Positions 6,655 through 14,348 of a stretch of 18,294 bases of DNA are shown here, piece by piece. Under the pieces are notes generated by a model. The model was given only the letters and a program-made list of their open reading frames with translations. It did no database searches and was not told where the DNA came from. Source of the stretch: Treponema sp. UBA3662. Its GTDB lineage: Bacteria > Spirochaetota > Spirochaetia > Treponematales > Treponemataceae. A program made the position numbers and the translations under genes. The stretch's first letter is position 1; each line of letters begins with the position of its first letter. The DNA lies in the NCBI GenBank assembly GCA_002373205.1, contig DFJV01000041.1, positions 5,652 to 23,945 of the forward strand, given 5' to 3'.

Positions 6655-8037
6655 ATGAACAAAGAAAAAAAAGCATCAACGATAAGGCTCCTTAAAATTT
6701 CATTTTTGATATTTGACCTTGCACTTGCAGTTGTACTGGCCTTTCTTACTACAGCATACGTCAGCGCAAAAAACGTAAAGAATGCTCCAGCACCAGCTCC
6801 CCTTACGCCACAGGAAAAAAACTTCTTGCAGACGGTTCTTGATTCAACCTACACAAAGGAAAGGGATCCGCTTTGCCTAAGGTCTCTACCCTACCCGGCT
6901 CAAGCACCGCTTCTTGACGTAAAGGCAAAGAGCGCAATTCTTGTAGACACACTTACAGGCAGCATACTCTACGAAAAAAATGCGGATGAGGAAATTCCCC
7001 CGGCATCACTTACAAAGATTGTAGAAATGTACGTTGTTCTTAACGAATGCAAAAAGAAAAACATTTCTTTGCAAAGCGAAGTTCCCATTCCGGAAGAGGC
7101 TCTTGCAGAAAACCTTCCGGCAGATGCATCCCGCATGTGTCTTGGCAGGGGTGAACACGTAACGCTTGAAGAGCTTTTGCTTGGTCTTGCAGTTGCAAGC
7201 GGAAACGATGCTTCTATAGCCACGGCCAAATTTGTTTCTGGCAGTATGGAAGAATTTGTAAAGAAGATGAATGAGGCTGTAAAGGAAGCGGGACTTACAC
7301 GAACACATTTTGTGGAATCGTCAGGCTACAGCGAAGAAAACATTACGACTGCCAGAGAGTTTGCAAGGTTTGCAAGGCACTACATAAACACCTTTCCCGA
7401 AGCACTTGCCCACTTCCATTCGCAGAGAAAAATTGTCTACCCACAGGAAAGGAATTTTAGCGATGCAGAAAAAAAGCGCTTTAAGGCAGGCGAGAAATTT
7501 TCCTATGAGCAGGAGAACACAAACAAGCTTCTTGGACAGCTTGAAGGATGTGACGGCTTAAAGACTGGATTCATAAACGAAAGCGGATACAACATTGCGG
7601 TTACGGCAGAGCGCAGCGGAACAAGATTCCTCTCTGTTACCATGGGAGGACCAGGCAGCAGTACGGCAGAGGGGAACAAGTGGCGCGTTGCAGACAACAC
7701 GGTGATTGTTGAATACGCATTCAGTACTTATGCAGACTTTAAGAGCGAGGTGAGCCAGGCGGTTTCTGTTCCTCTTGCGGGTTGCAGCCAAAAGAGCGTG
7801 AACCTGGTTCCAGCATTCCCTCTTAATTTTACAGCACCAAAGGGAGCAAAGCTTAGCGTAACAAAGAAAGTTCCTGAATATATTTTTGATTCTGTTGAGT
7901 GTGGAAAGCAGTACGGTCTTCTGGCCTATACAAGCGGAGACCGCATTTTGTTTACGGTTCCACTTGTTGCAGACAGAAGCATTGGAAGCGGTGGTATATT
8001 TGATTCCGCAGTGGCAGAGATTCTTAAACGGATGTAG
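6655..8037 (+). CDS. D-alanyl-D-alanine carboxypeptidase (peptidase S11, low-molecular-mass PBP)
   Basis: A DacA/PBP5-type serine peptidase that trims the terminal D-Ala from peptidoglycan pentapeptides in the periplasm. The N-terminus has a membrane span at about 12-35 that probably acts as an uncleaved anchor. The three penicillin-binding motifs are present: SLTK with Ser118 and Lys121, SGN at 182-184, and KTG at 303-305. The domain after about 360 is the beta-rich C-terminal module usual for this family. No obvious C-terminal amphipathic membrane helix is seen, which fits N-terminal anchoring. At 460 residues it is longer than E. coli DacA, partly because of a Pro/Ala-rich linker at about 43-50. 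AGGA upstream supports the start. It follows aroC by 13 bases and ends facing the convergent propeller/deacetylase gene. Confidence 0.93.
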   Translation: MNKEKKASTIRLLKISFLIFDLALAVVLAFLTTAYVSAKNVKNAPAPAPLTPQEKNFLQTVLDSTYTKERDPLCLRSLPYPAQAPLLDVKAKSAILVDTLTGSILYEKNADEEIPPASLTKIVEMYVVLNECKKKNISLQSEVPIPEEALAENLPADASRMCLGRGEHVTLEELLLGLAVASGNDASIATAKFVSGSMEEFVKKMNEAVKEAGLTRTHFVESSGYSEENITTAREFARFARHYINTFPEALAHFHSQRKIVYPQERNFSDAEKKRFKAGEKFSYEQENTNKLLGQLEGCDGLKTGFINESGYNIAVTAERSGTRFLSVTMGGPGSSTAEGNKWRVADNTVIVEYAFSTYADFKSEVSQAVSVPLAGCSQKSVNLVPAFPLNFTAPKGAKLSVTKKVPEYIFDSVECGKQYGLLAYTSGDRILFTVPLVADRSIGSGGIFDSAVAEILKRM

Positions 8038-8069
8038 AGTAGCGGAAAAAGGCTCGTGTTAGCGGAACA

Positions 8070-8094
8070 GACCCTGAAACAAGTTCAGGGTGAC
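8070..8094. repeat. Dispersed hairpin repeat between convergent genes
   Basis: The element GACCCTGAAACAAGTTCAGGGTGAC contains a perfect 7-bp stem, CCCTGAA / TTCAGGG, with a 5-base loop. Related inverted copies lie at 16499-16522 and 16581-16605 in this window. It sits in the 98-bp gap between two converging genes and may help end transcription from both sides, although it lacks a T-run. Confidence 0.6.
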
Positions 8095-8135
8095 AGGGGG
8101 GACGGTTCAGAGTCCATGGGGGATGCTTTCGACCG

Positions 8136-10598
8136 CTACATGCCGGAGTCTTCTTCCATTTCAGACAGGGCAAGGGTGCCTGCGTCTACTATGGAATAGC
8201 CCTTGTTAAGTATTGCGGAGATTAGGATTCCAAGCTTTTGGTAGAGGTAGTCGCCCCTGTTGCCGGAAGGAAGGGCTCCAACGTTAACAGGAATAACCAT
8301 ACCGTCTGTAAGTGAAGATGCAAGTTCATCAATTATCTGTGAGGCATTTTTATAAGGCTTGCCAAAAAGCATGGATTCTTCCAGAGTTATTCTGTCGGAA
8401 GGTTCAGTACAGGCTTCTACGTAGGTGTAGCCAGCCGCACTTCCTGCCCTGCGCATTTTTTCGTCTGCCAGATAGAAGGGTGAGTGCCATAGCGGAGAAA
8501 GCTCTTTTCCTGTAGCGGCATAGAATTCATCTTCGTTGCGGCCAAGACCACGCTTTATAAAATCAGAATCAATTGTAAATGAGTCGTCCAGAAGGTTTGC
8601 ATTGCAGTAGAAAGAAGAAGCACATTCAAATCCGCTTAGGGCAATCTGCTTTGTTTCCTGAGGATAGCGCCTTATGAATTCCCCGTTGACAAAGAAGGTT
8701 GCGCTAACGTTGAATTCCTTTAGCACGGAAAGAACCTGTGCAAGACCCTCCGCATTGTCCTGAGCATCCAGGATAAGTGCCACGCGCTTTTTGTTGGCCA
8801 CAGGATCCTGTGACTGGGCAAAGAGAGGATATGTCTTTACCGGCTGTGAAAGTGAGCGGACAAAAATTGCGTTTTCGTAGAAGTCGTTTCTGCCCTTTCC
8901 AAGATAGACCCTGTAGTAGCCGTTGGTAAGGCTTGCGCGGAGGTCTGACTTTTGCTCCTTCTGCACATGGAACCAGTTTTCTGTTGCGGAATCAAAAGAG
9001 AAGACGTTTTCTTTTCCTGATGAATCCTTTTTTGTAAAGGCATAAATGTGTCCCGCATCCCAATTGGCTTTTTCTACGGAAGAAAGGAAGAGGAAAATAT
9101 ATTCGTTGCTGGAAACATCCCAGAGGCGGACGGTTGATTCACCGCCTGCAAAAATTGCAGATGAACCGCTCCAGACAAAGGACACCACCTGTTCACCCTT
9201 TAGGACTGCTTCCTGCTTCCAAGTGCTTGTGCTGTAGACAAAAAGGGAATCATTTGAACTAAAGGCAATGTGCTTTCCGTCCGGGGAAAGACGGGGCCTT
9301 GTGTTGAATGAAGTCTGTACTGCAAGCAAAGGCTTTGAACCTAGGACGTAGGCAAGGCTCTTCTTTGTGCAAGTTCCGTATTCAATAAGGTCCAGCCAGA
9401 GAACCGGTTTTTTAGCGGCATCTCCGCTCCAGAATATTTGCGAACGGATTACGATTCCGTCGGTTTGCGTAAGCGGATAGCAGCCTATGTTCTTGTAAAA
9501 GCGGCAACCTTCCGGCTTGGGGTTCTTGCGGCTGGCTTCTTCTTGGGAAAGATCTGCCTGGTACCAGAAAGCGGTTTTTTCTCCGCAGCAAACGGCAATC
9601 TGTAAACCGTCGTCGCATGCGCTAAAGGTATCCGTCTCCGGGTTGAACCTTTGCGGAAGACGGCCTGTAATCCTACCGCTGCCCAAAAGCTTTGCATACA
9701 AGGCCCTGGTAAAAAGTTCCGTGCTTTGGATAAGGTAAACAATGTCTCCGTTAATGTAGATTATGTCTCCGCGGGGAGTCCATTCCACGCTGTTGATTGT
9801 TCCGGCACCTATTTTATAGAAGGAATCTGGAAAAGATATTCCGCTAAAAAGTGTCTCCGGCTTTGCAAAGTAAACACTGCCGTTTTTTTCGTAGAGTACG
9901 GCGGATGAATTTGGCGACCACTTTACGTTTATCTTGTCATAGCTTATCTGGGAATTGGGGCAGAGGACAAAGCTCTTTCTGTCTAGTGCGGATTCAAGGA
10001 TAAGGCTGCCCTGGGCATTTCCTGTCTGGCGGACTGAACAAATCCATTTTCCGTCCGGGCTTACTTCCTGAATTCCTGTGCGGTAATATTCAACAGGGAA
10101 ACCGTCTGCCTTGGAAACCCAATCGAGTTTCTGGGTCTTTAAATTGTAGACGGCTGTTCCGTAGCGGTTACGGACCTGAAGCTTTTTTCCGCCGTCAAGA
10201 AGTTCCATGGATTCTGGGAAGCAGGTTAGGAGCCTAGGGCTTGATGAAGTTCCGTCCAGGCGGGAAAGGAAGAGGCTTTTGTAGGGAATGCTGCCCGGAA
10301 GATCCTGTTTGGCTGTGAACAAAAGCTCTGAATTTGAGTTTATGTCCAAGTCTTCAAACTGAACCTTTGCAAAAAGAAATGCCGGTGAAAGGGCAAGGAA
10401 AGAAAAGAGGCAGAGCTTAGCAAACTTTTTTATCCGCTTTTGCAAACGAAAACCTACCCCCGATTGGAAGGGCGGCGTAGCCGTTCGCGAAAGCGAATGG
10501 AGCCGGGAGGCGGAACCCTGGAAAGCGGGTTTGCATATAAAATATGGTCCGAAAAGAAAAAAAGAATTTTTTAAGCCGTATCTTTTAAAGTGATTCAT
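8136..10598 (-). CDS. Exported beta-propeller protein with a degenerate polysaccharide-deacetylase (NodB-fold) domain
   Basis: An 820-residue protein, probably periplasmic or surface-exposed. A hydrophobic segment at about 60-77 (ending SPAFLFA) looks like a signal sequence. Residues about 80-590 contain WD40/TolB-like blades, recognisable from repeated SPDGK or SPN motifs near 180, 228, 273 and 438 and from RLWDVSS near 491-497. Residues about 600-815 have the NodB fold: ATFFVNGEFIRR at 633-644 is typical. However, the TFDDG motif reads LDAQD (Asp611 kept, metal Asp replaced by Ala612), the HxxxH pair is replaced by Ser662 and Asn666, and the late Leu-His motif by Val-Asn. It is therefore unlikely to be an active deacetylase and may bind glycan. 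GGAGGGG at a good distance supports the start, 22 bases after the M23 gene. Residues 22-53 derive from an inserted palindrome. Confidence 0.8.
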   Translation of the reverse strand: MNHFKRYGLKNSFFLFGPYFICKPAFQGSASRLHSLSRTATPPFQSGVGFRLQKRIKKFAKLCLFSFLALSPAFLFAKVQFEDLDINSNSELLFTAKQDLPGSIPYKSLFLSRLDGTSSSPRLLTCFPESMELLDGGKKLQVRNRYGTAVYNLKTQKLDWVSKADGFPVEYYRTGIQEVSPDGKWICSVRQTGNAQGSLILESALDRKSFVLCPNSQISYDKINVKWSPNSSAVLYEKNGSVYFAKPETLFSGISFPDSFYKIGAGTINSVEWTPRGDIIYINGDIVYLIQSTELFTRALYAKLLGSGRITGRLPQRFNPETDTFSACDDGLQIAVCCGEKTAFWYQADLSQEEASRKNPKPEGCRFYKNIGCYPLTQTDGIVIRSQIFWSGDAAKKPVLWLDLIEYGTCTKKSLAYVLGSKPLLAVQTSFNTRPRLSPDGKHIAFSSNDSLFVYSTSTWKQEAVLKGEQVVSFVWSGSSAIFAGGESTVRLWDVSSNEYIFLFLSSVEKANWDAGHIYAFTKKDSSGKENVFSFDSATENWFHVQKEQKSDLRASLTNGYYRVYLGKGRNDFYENAIFVRSLSQPVKTYPLFAQSQDPVANKKRVALILDAQDNAEGLAQVLSVLKEFNVSATFFVNGEFIRRYPQETKQIALSGFECASSFYCNANLLDDSFTIDSDFIKRGLGRNEDEFYAATGKELSPLWHSPFYLADEKMRRAGSAAGYTYVEACTEPSDRITLEESMLFGKPYKNASQIIDELASSLTDGMVIPVNVGALPSGNRGDYLYQKLGILISAILNKGYSIVDAGTLALSEMEEDSGM
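10441..10535. repeat. Palindromic element inserted in frame in a coding sequence
   Basis: The 95-bp segment is bounded by perfect 7-bp inverted ends, TGCAAAC at 10441-10447 and GTTTGCA at 10529-10535. It contains a central hairpin CCGTTCGC-GAAA-GCGAATGG (10480-10500), an 8-bp stem with one G-U-type wobble and a GAAA loop. It is translated as residues 22-53 of the propeller protein, a Ser/Arg/Pro-rich stretch unlike the residues on either side. In-frame palindromes of this kind are known as Rickettsia palindromic elements; whether this is a related phenomenon is inference. Confidence 0.65.
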
Positions 10599-10620
10599 TT
10601 TTATTCCCCTCCAGCCAAAG

Positions 10621-11850
10621 CTATTTTAAGACGGAAAGCGGGTCGATTAGCTTGCCGTTTTTGTAGACGGAAAGATGCAGGTGGGGACCGGTTGAATATC
10701 CTGTGCTTCCCACAAGTCCAAGCTGGCTTCCCTGGTCTACAACCTGACCTTTTTTGGTCGTTATGCGGCTCATGTGTCCGTACAAGGTCTGGTAGCCGTC
10801 CGCATGAGTTACGATTACGTATTTTCCATAGACGTTTGAGTAGCCCGTGAAGCTTACCTTTCCGCTTTTTGCGGCTTTGATAGGCGTTCCTGTTGGGCAG
10901 GCCATGTCTATTCCAGTGTGGTGCTGCTTTATTCCGGTGAACGGGTCCGGTCTGTAGCCAAAGCGTGATGTTAGCCGCCATTTTGCGGTGATTGGGTATA
11001 CGAATATTTCTCCCATGGCCCTGCGGAGTGCAAGGCTGTCCATTTTTGCGCCGGGGATAAAGAGTTTCTGCCCCTTCTGCAAAACTGCTGAAGACAAGTC
11101 GTTAACGTCCAAAAGGTCTTCTACGCTTACATTGTATTTTGCGCTAAGGCCTTCGATTGTGTCTCCAGAGGCAACGGTATAATCAAGTCCGTCCAGTGAA
11201 GGAACCGTGAGTTTTTGGCCTGAGCGGAGTGAGCGGACGTTGTTTATGTTGTTTACCGCAATTAATGTGGAGATGTTCTTGAGGCCAAATTTCTGGCAGA
11301 CGGAGCTGATTGTGTCCCCCTGCTGGACTGTGTATGTCTTGTAGGAAACCTTCTGCTTAAAAAGAGTGGCTTCCGTCAAGTCTTTTTGTTGGGAAATGGT
11401 CTGGTCTCCTTCGCTTCCAAAAAAGACTATGTTTCCTTCGCTGTCGAAGCAGGTTGAGTTGTTGAGGGCAAAGGATGACATTGCAAGGTCAAGGTAGTCT
11501 AGTTCTTGTGCGGAGGTGGGCTTTAGTTTTATGTTGCAGAAATTGTCTTCCCTGTAGCTTATGTATTTTATTGCAAAGAAAGGAGATGCCACGCAGAGGG
11601 AAAGAAAGAGCACTAGAGGCAGGCTTTTTACAAGGGCGCTTGTGGCAGCCTTTGCCATGGAATTAAGGCTTTTTACAGAAAACCTGAAGGAACCTACGCT
11701 GCTTCTAAAGGCCTTTCTGTAGCTTGAAAAATCGCAGATGCGTTCCCAGAGGTCAGAGAAGAAATCGCTTGTGGAGCTTTCCCTTGCCCCAAAACCAAAA
11801 TTTGTATGTATGGCTGAAATTTTTGTTCCAGAATAGTTTATAATTTCCAT
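10621..11850 (-). CDS. LysM-domain M23 metallopeptidase (peptidoglycan endopeptidase)
   Basis: A 409-residue protein predicted to cut peptidoglycan cross-links or support septal hydrolysis on the outer side of the inner membrane. A long basic cytoplasmic N-terminus (1-75) precedes one membrane span at about 76-98. Two LysM domains follow, at about 172-217 and 224-266, each opening with YTV..GDTI and closing with a LxVP/LFIP strand. The LytM/M23 domain at about 283-409 keeps all zinc and catalytic residues: His311 and Asp315 in HHTGID, His359 in YGHMS, and His390/His392 in GPHLHL. It should therefore be active, unlike EnvC/NlpD-type degenerate members. No clear Shine-Dalgarno or promoter was found before the ATG at 11850, so the start is tentative. 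The propeller/deacetylase gene follows after 22 bases. It is divergent from lepB with only 48 bases between. Confidence 0.93.
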   Translation of the reverse strand: MEIINYSGTKISAIHTNFGFGARESSTSDFFSDLWERICDFSSYRKAFRSSVGSFRFSVKSLNSMAKAATSALVKSLPLVLFLSLCVASPFFAIKYISYREDNFCNIKLKPTSAQELDYLDLAMSSFALNNSTCFDSEGNIVFFGSEGDQTISQQKDLTEATLFKQKVSYKTYTVQQGDTISSVCQKFGLKNISTLIAVNNINNVRSLRSGQKLTVPSLDGLDYTVASGDTIEGLSAKYNVSVEDLLDVNDLSSAVLQKGQKLFIPGAKMDSLALRRAMGEIFVYPITAKWRLTSRFGYRPDPFTGIKQHHTGIDMACPTGTPIKAAKSGKVSFTGYSNVYGKYVIVTHADGYQTLYGHMSRITTKKGQVVDQGSQLGLVGSTGYSTGPHLHLSVYKNGKLIDPLSVLK

Positions 11851-11860
11851 AAATTTACTA

Positions 11861-11889
11861 TCGACATAATTTTCCTTCCATATTAGAAT
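11861..11889 (+). promoter_or_regulatory. Sigma-70-type promoter of the lepB-PBP-Maf operon
   Basis: TCGACA (11861-11866), 17 bases, and TAGAAT (11884-11889) each differ from consensus at one position. Transcription would start near 11896, leaving only two or three leader bases before the first lepB ATG at 11899. Confidence 0.6.
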
Positions 11890-11898
11890 AATAGCTAA

Positions 11899-12468
11899 AT
11901 GGAAAATTCAGGCATTATGGAAAATATGAGCGGTAGAAACACAGAGCTGCCGGAAGGTGAAAAAGCGGCGGCAAAAAAGAATCCCACTTTTAAATTTATT
12001 CTGGCAGGTCTTATCCTTGGACTTGTCTTAAAATTCTTTGTTATTGACATTCTTCATGTAAGCGGATCGTCTATGGAGCCGACAATAAAGGATGGGGAAA
12101 GAGTGGCAGTGAACAAGCTATGCTACGGCCTTGTAAAGCCTTTTGGGGATTCACTTCTTTTTAAGTGGGGCAAGGTTAAGCAGGGAGACATAATTATTTA
12201 CTTGTATGACAATAGTTTAGTTGTAAAACGCTGCGCAGCGGCAGAAAATACGCCTCTGGAATATTCAAGCGAATCTGAGTATAATCTTATTGTCGGGGAC
12301 AAAGTTTACCCGCTTACGCCGGCACAGTTCTCCGTAATGCAGGAAATTAGGGCTGTTCCCCAGGGGATGGTTCTTGCCATTGGAGACAATGCTGAGGTTT
12401 CCATAGACTCGCGCAACTACGGTTTTGTTAGCGAAGAAAATGTTTTAGGCAGGGTGTTTGCAAAATGA
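11899..12468 (+). CDS. lepB: Signal peptidase I
   Basis: Removes signal peptides from exported proteins at the outer face of the inner membrane by a Ser-Lys dyad. One membrane span lies at about 32-50, followed by the SGSSMEPT box with catalytic Ser58, the general-base Lys110 in VVKRCA, and the box E motif GDNAEVSIDSR at 162-172. The 189-residue length fits single-span Gram-positive-type or spirochaetal SPase I. The start is uncertain: ATG 11899 would be almost leaderless from the best promoter, while in-frame ATGs at 11917 and 11926 would have short leaders and only weak GGA/AGG signals. All choices leave the domains untouched. The last four bases overlap the PBP start (ATGA), so the genes are coupled. 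Several SPase paralogues are possible in such genomes. Confidence 0.93.
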   Translation: MENSGIMENMSGRNTELPEGEKAAAKKNPTFKFILAGLILGLVLKFFVIDILHVSGSSMEPTIKDGERVAVNKLCYGLVKPFGDSLLFKWGKVKQGDIIIYLYDNSLVVKRCAAAENTPLEYSSESEYNLIVGDKVYPLTPAQFSVMQEIRAVPQGMVLAIGDNAEVSIDSRNYGFVSEENVLGRVFAK

Positions 12469-14348
12469 ACACTTTTTACAGAAAGCCAAGGCTTTGGATT
12501 GTCTTAATTCCTTGTGTCCTGGTTGTTTTTTACATATTATCCAAATTTGCCTCTCTTGCTAAGCAGCCGGAACCTGTTCTTACTGCATCCATGCCAAGTA
12601 TAGAGCGCGGTTCCATTGTGGACAGGAACGGAAGGCCCCTTGCGGTTGTTACGAATTTTTACCATTTTGTAGTAACGCCAAAGCTTATAGAGGACATTGA
12701 CGGTTTTTCTGCCCTGGCGGCCCCTCTTCTTAACATGACCCAGGAAGAGATTGCGGAAAAAATCTACAGGAACCCCAAGGGTAGCTTTTTGTACATAAAG
12801 AAGAAGATTACCCAGGCCCAGCGCGATGAGCTTTACAAGATGATAGAAGACCACGGCTTTACAAACTTCTGCCGCTTTGACAGGCTCCCAGGCCGCGTTT
12901 ACCCAATGAACGACCTTGCAAGCACTCTGATTGGCTTTATGGGAGATTCGGGCAAGGGCTTGGGTGGAATTGAATTTTCCGAGCAGCACCTTCTTAGCCC
13001 CGAAAACGGAATTGTGGAAAGCGGTGACGTAATCCACGGAAAGAACGTATTCCTTACGATAGACGCAAACCTCCAGTACAAGCTGGAAAAAATTGCCAAG
13101 GACACTATGAATTCAACCCAGGCGGCAAGTCTTATTCTTCTTGCGGCGGAATCAAAGACCGGGGAAATTCTTTCCTACATAAACCTGCCTTCTGTGAACC
13201 TTAACGAATACACACTGGCAACTTCTGAGGAAAAGAGGGACAGGGCAGCAATCAACGCATACGAACCTGGTAGCGTATTCAAGATTTTTACGGCGGCGGC
13301 TTATGTTGACTCTGGACGGGTTGGGCCAAACACGCTCATCCATACTACAGGAACCTACCTGCGCACAACCAATCTTGGCGAGACCATTAAGATTGAATGC
13401 CACGACCCGCACCCGCACGGCTGGGGAACCATACGCGAGGCACTTGAATATTCTTGCAACGATGCCTTTGCCCAGATGAGCGAAACCATGGGTAATGATG
13501 AATTTGTCTCTTACCTAAAGAAATTTGGCTTTGGTGAAAGGACGGGGGTGGAACTTCCAAGCGAGACAAAGGGTATACTAAAGTCTCCTTCTGACAAGTC
13601 ATGGTCTGCAAGGACCAAGGCAACCATTTCCATAGGACAGGAAATTTCTGTTTCTGCCCTACAGATGCTGCAGGCTTCCGTTGCAATTGCAAACCACGGC
13701 ATTCCTCCAAAGCTAACCTTTATAAAGCGCATTACGGACAAGGACGGCAACGATGAATACGTCCACGCCCCGGAATACAAGACCCGCGTGCTAAAAAGCT
13801 CATCCGCAGACTTTATAATCAGCTGCATGGAAAAGGTAACACAGTCTGGAACTGGCCACAGGGCAGCCCTAAAGGACGTTTCCATTGGAACAAAAACTGG
13901 TACTGCCCAGATTTTTGAGAACGGCAGGCTCCTTGAAAACCAGTACATCTCCAGCTGCATGGGTATTTTCCCTGTCGAAGACCCGCAGATTGTAGTTTAC
14001 ATAGTAATCGAAAAGGCACAGGGAGAAAACCTTGGCGGACGCATAGCGGCACCGGTAATCAGGAGTGCAGCCAACGAAATAATCGACTATCTTGGTAAGC
14101 CACGCGACAGTGCGGCAAGTCTTGAACATTCAGGCCTTGTTTCCATAAAGGAGAACCAGCCGATTCAGATTGGAAAGGTAGTACCGGACTTTACAGGAAG
14201 ACCAAAAAGGGATCTTGTGCCTATTGTTGACGAACGTAAGGACTTGAATTTCCAGATAAACGGCGAAGGTTGGGTAGTAAGCCAGTCTCCGGCACCGGGA
14301 ACAGCAGTTACGGAGAACATGACAATTGAACTCAACCTGGAATACTAA
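12465..14348 (+). CDS. Class B penicillin-binding protein (FtsI/PBP2-like transpeptidase) with C-terminal PASTA-like domain
   Basis: A peptidoglycan transpeptidase that cross-links stem peptides in the periplasm, probably during septation or elongation. A single membrane span lies at about 10-30. The dimerisation/pedestal domain begins with the IERGSIVDRNG motif at 46-56. The catalytic domain carries SVFK (Ser270, Lys273), SCN (330-332) and KTG (477-479). Residues about 567-627 form a PASTA-like module with the closing pattern SQSPAPGTAV. Class B identity follows from the absence of a glycosyltransferase domain and the 627-residue length. AGGGTG eight bases before ATG supports the start, which overlaps lepB by four bases. 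Whether it is the cell-division (FtsI) or elongation enzyme cannot be settled; no fts or mra genes are adjacent, which argues against the classical dcw setting. Confidence 0.92.
   Translation: MNTFYRKPRLWIVLIPCVLVVFYILSKFASLAKQPEPVLTASMPSIERGSIVDRNGRPLAVVTNFYHFVVTPKLIEDIDGFSALAAPLLNMTQEEIAEKIYRNPKGSFLYIKKKITQAQRDELYKMIEDHGFTNFCRFDRLPGRVYPMNDLASTLIGFMGDSGKGLGGIEFSEQHLLSPENGIVESGDVIHGKNVFLTIDANLQYKLEKIAKDTMNSTQAASLILLAAESKTGEILSYINLPSVNLNEYTLATSEEKRDRAAINAYEPGSVFKIFTAAAYVDSGRVGPNTLIHTTGTYLRTTNLGETIKIECHDPHPHGWGTIREALEYSCNDAFAQMSETMGNDEFVSYLKKFGFGERTGVELPSETKGILKSPSDKSWSARTKATISIGQEISVSALQMLQASVAIANHGIPPKLTFIKRITDKDGNDEYVHAPEYKTRVLKSSSADFIISCMEKVTQSGTGHRAALKDVSIGTKTGTAQIFENGRLLENQYISSCMGIFPVEDPQIVVYIVIEKAQGENLGGRIAAPVIRSAANEIIDYLGKPRDSAASLEHSGLVSIKENQPIQIGKVVPDFTGRPKRDLVPIVDERKDLNFQINGEGWVVSQSPAPGTAVTENMTIELNLEY

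Noticed and set aside
8040..8138. TAGCGG / CCGCTA inverted ends framing the gap between convergent genes as a mobile element
   Set aside because: The arms are only six bases, one lies at a gene stop, and no flanking duplication is visible, so chance is likely.
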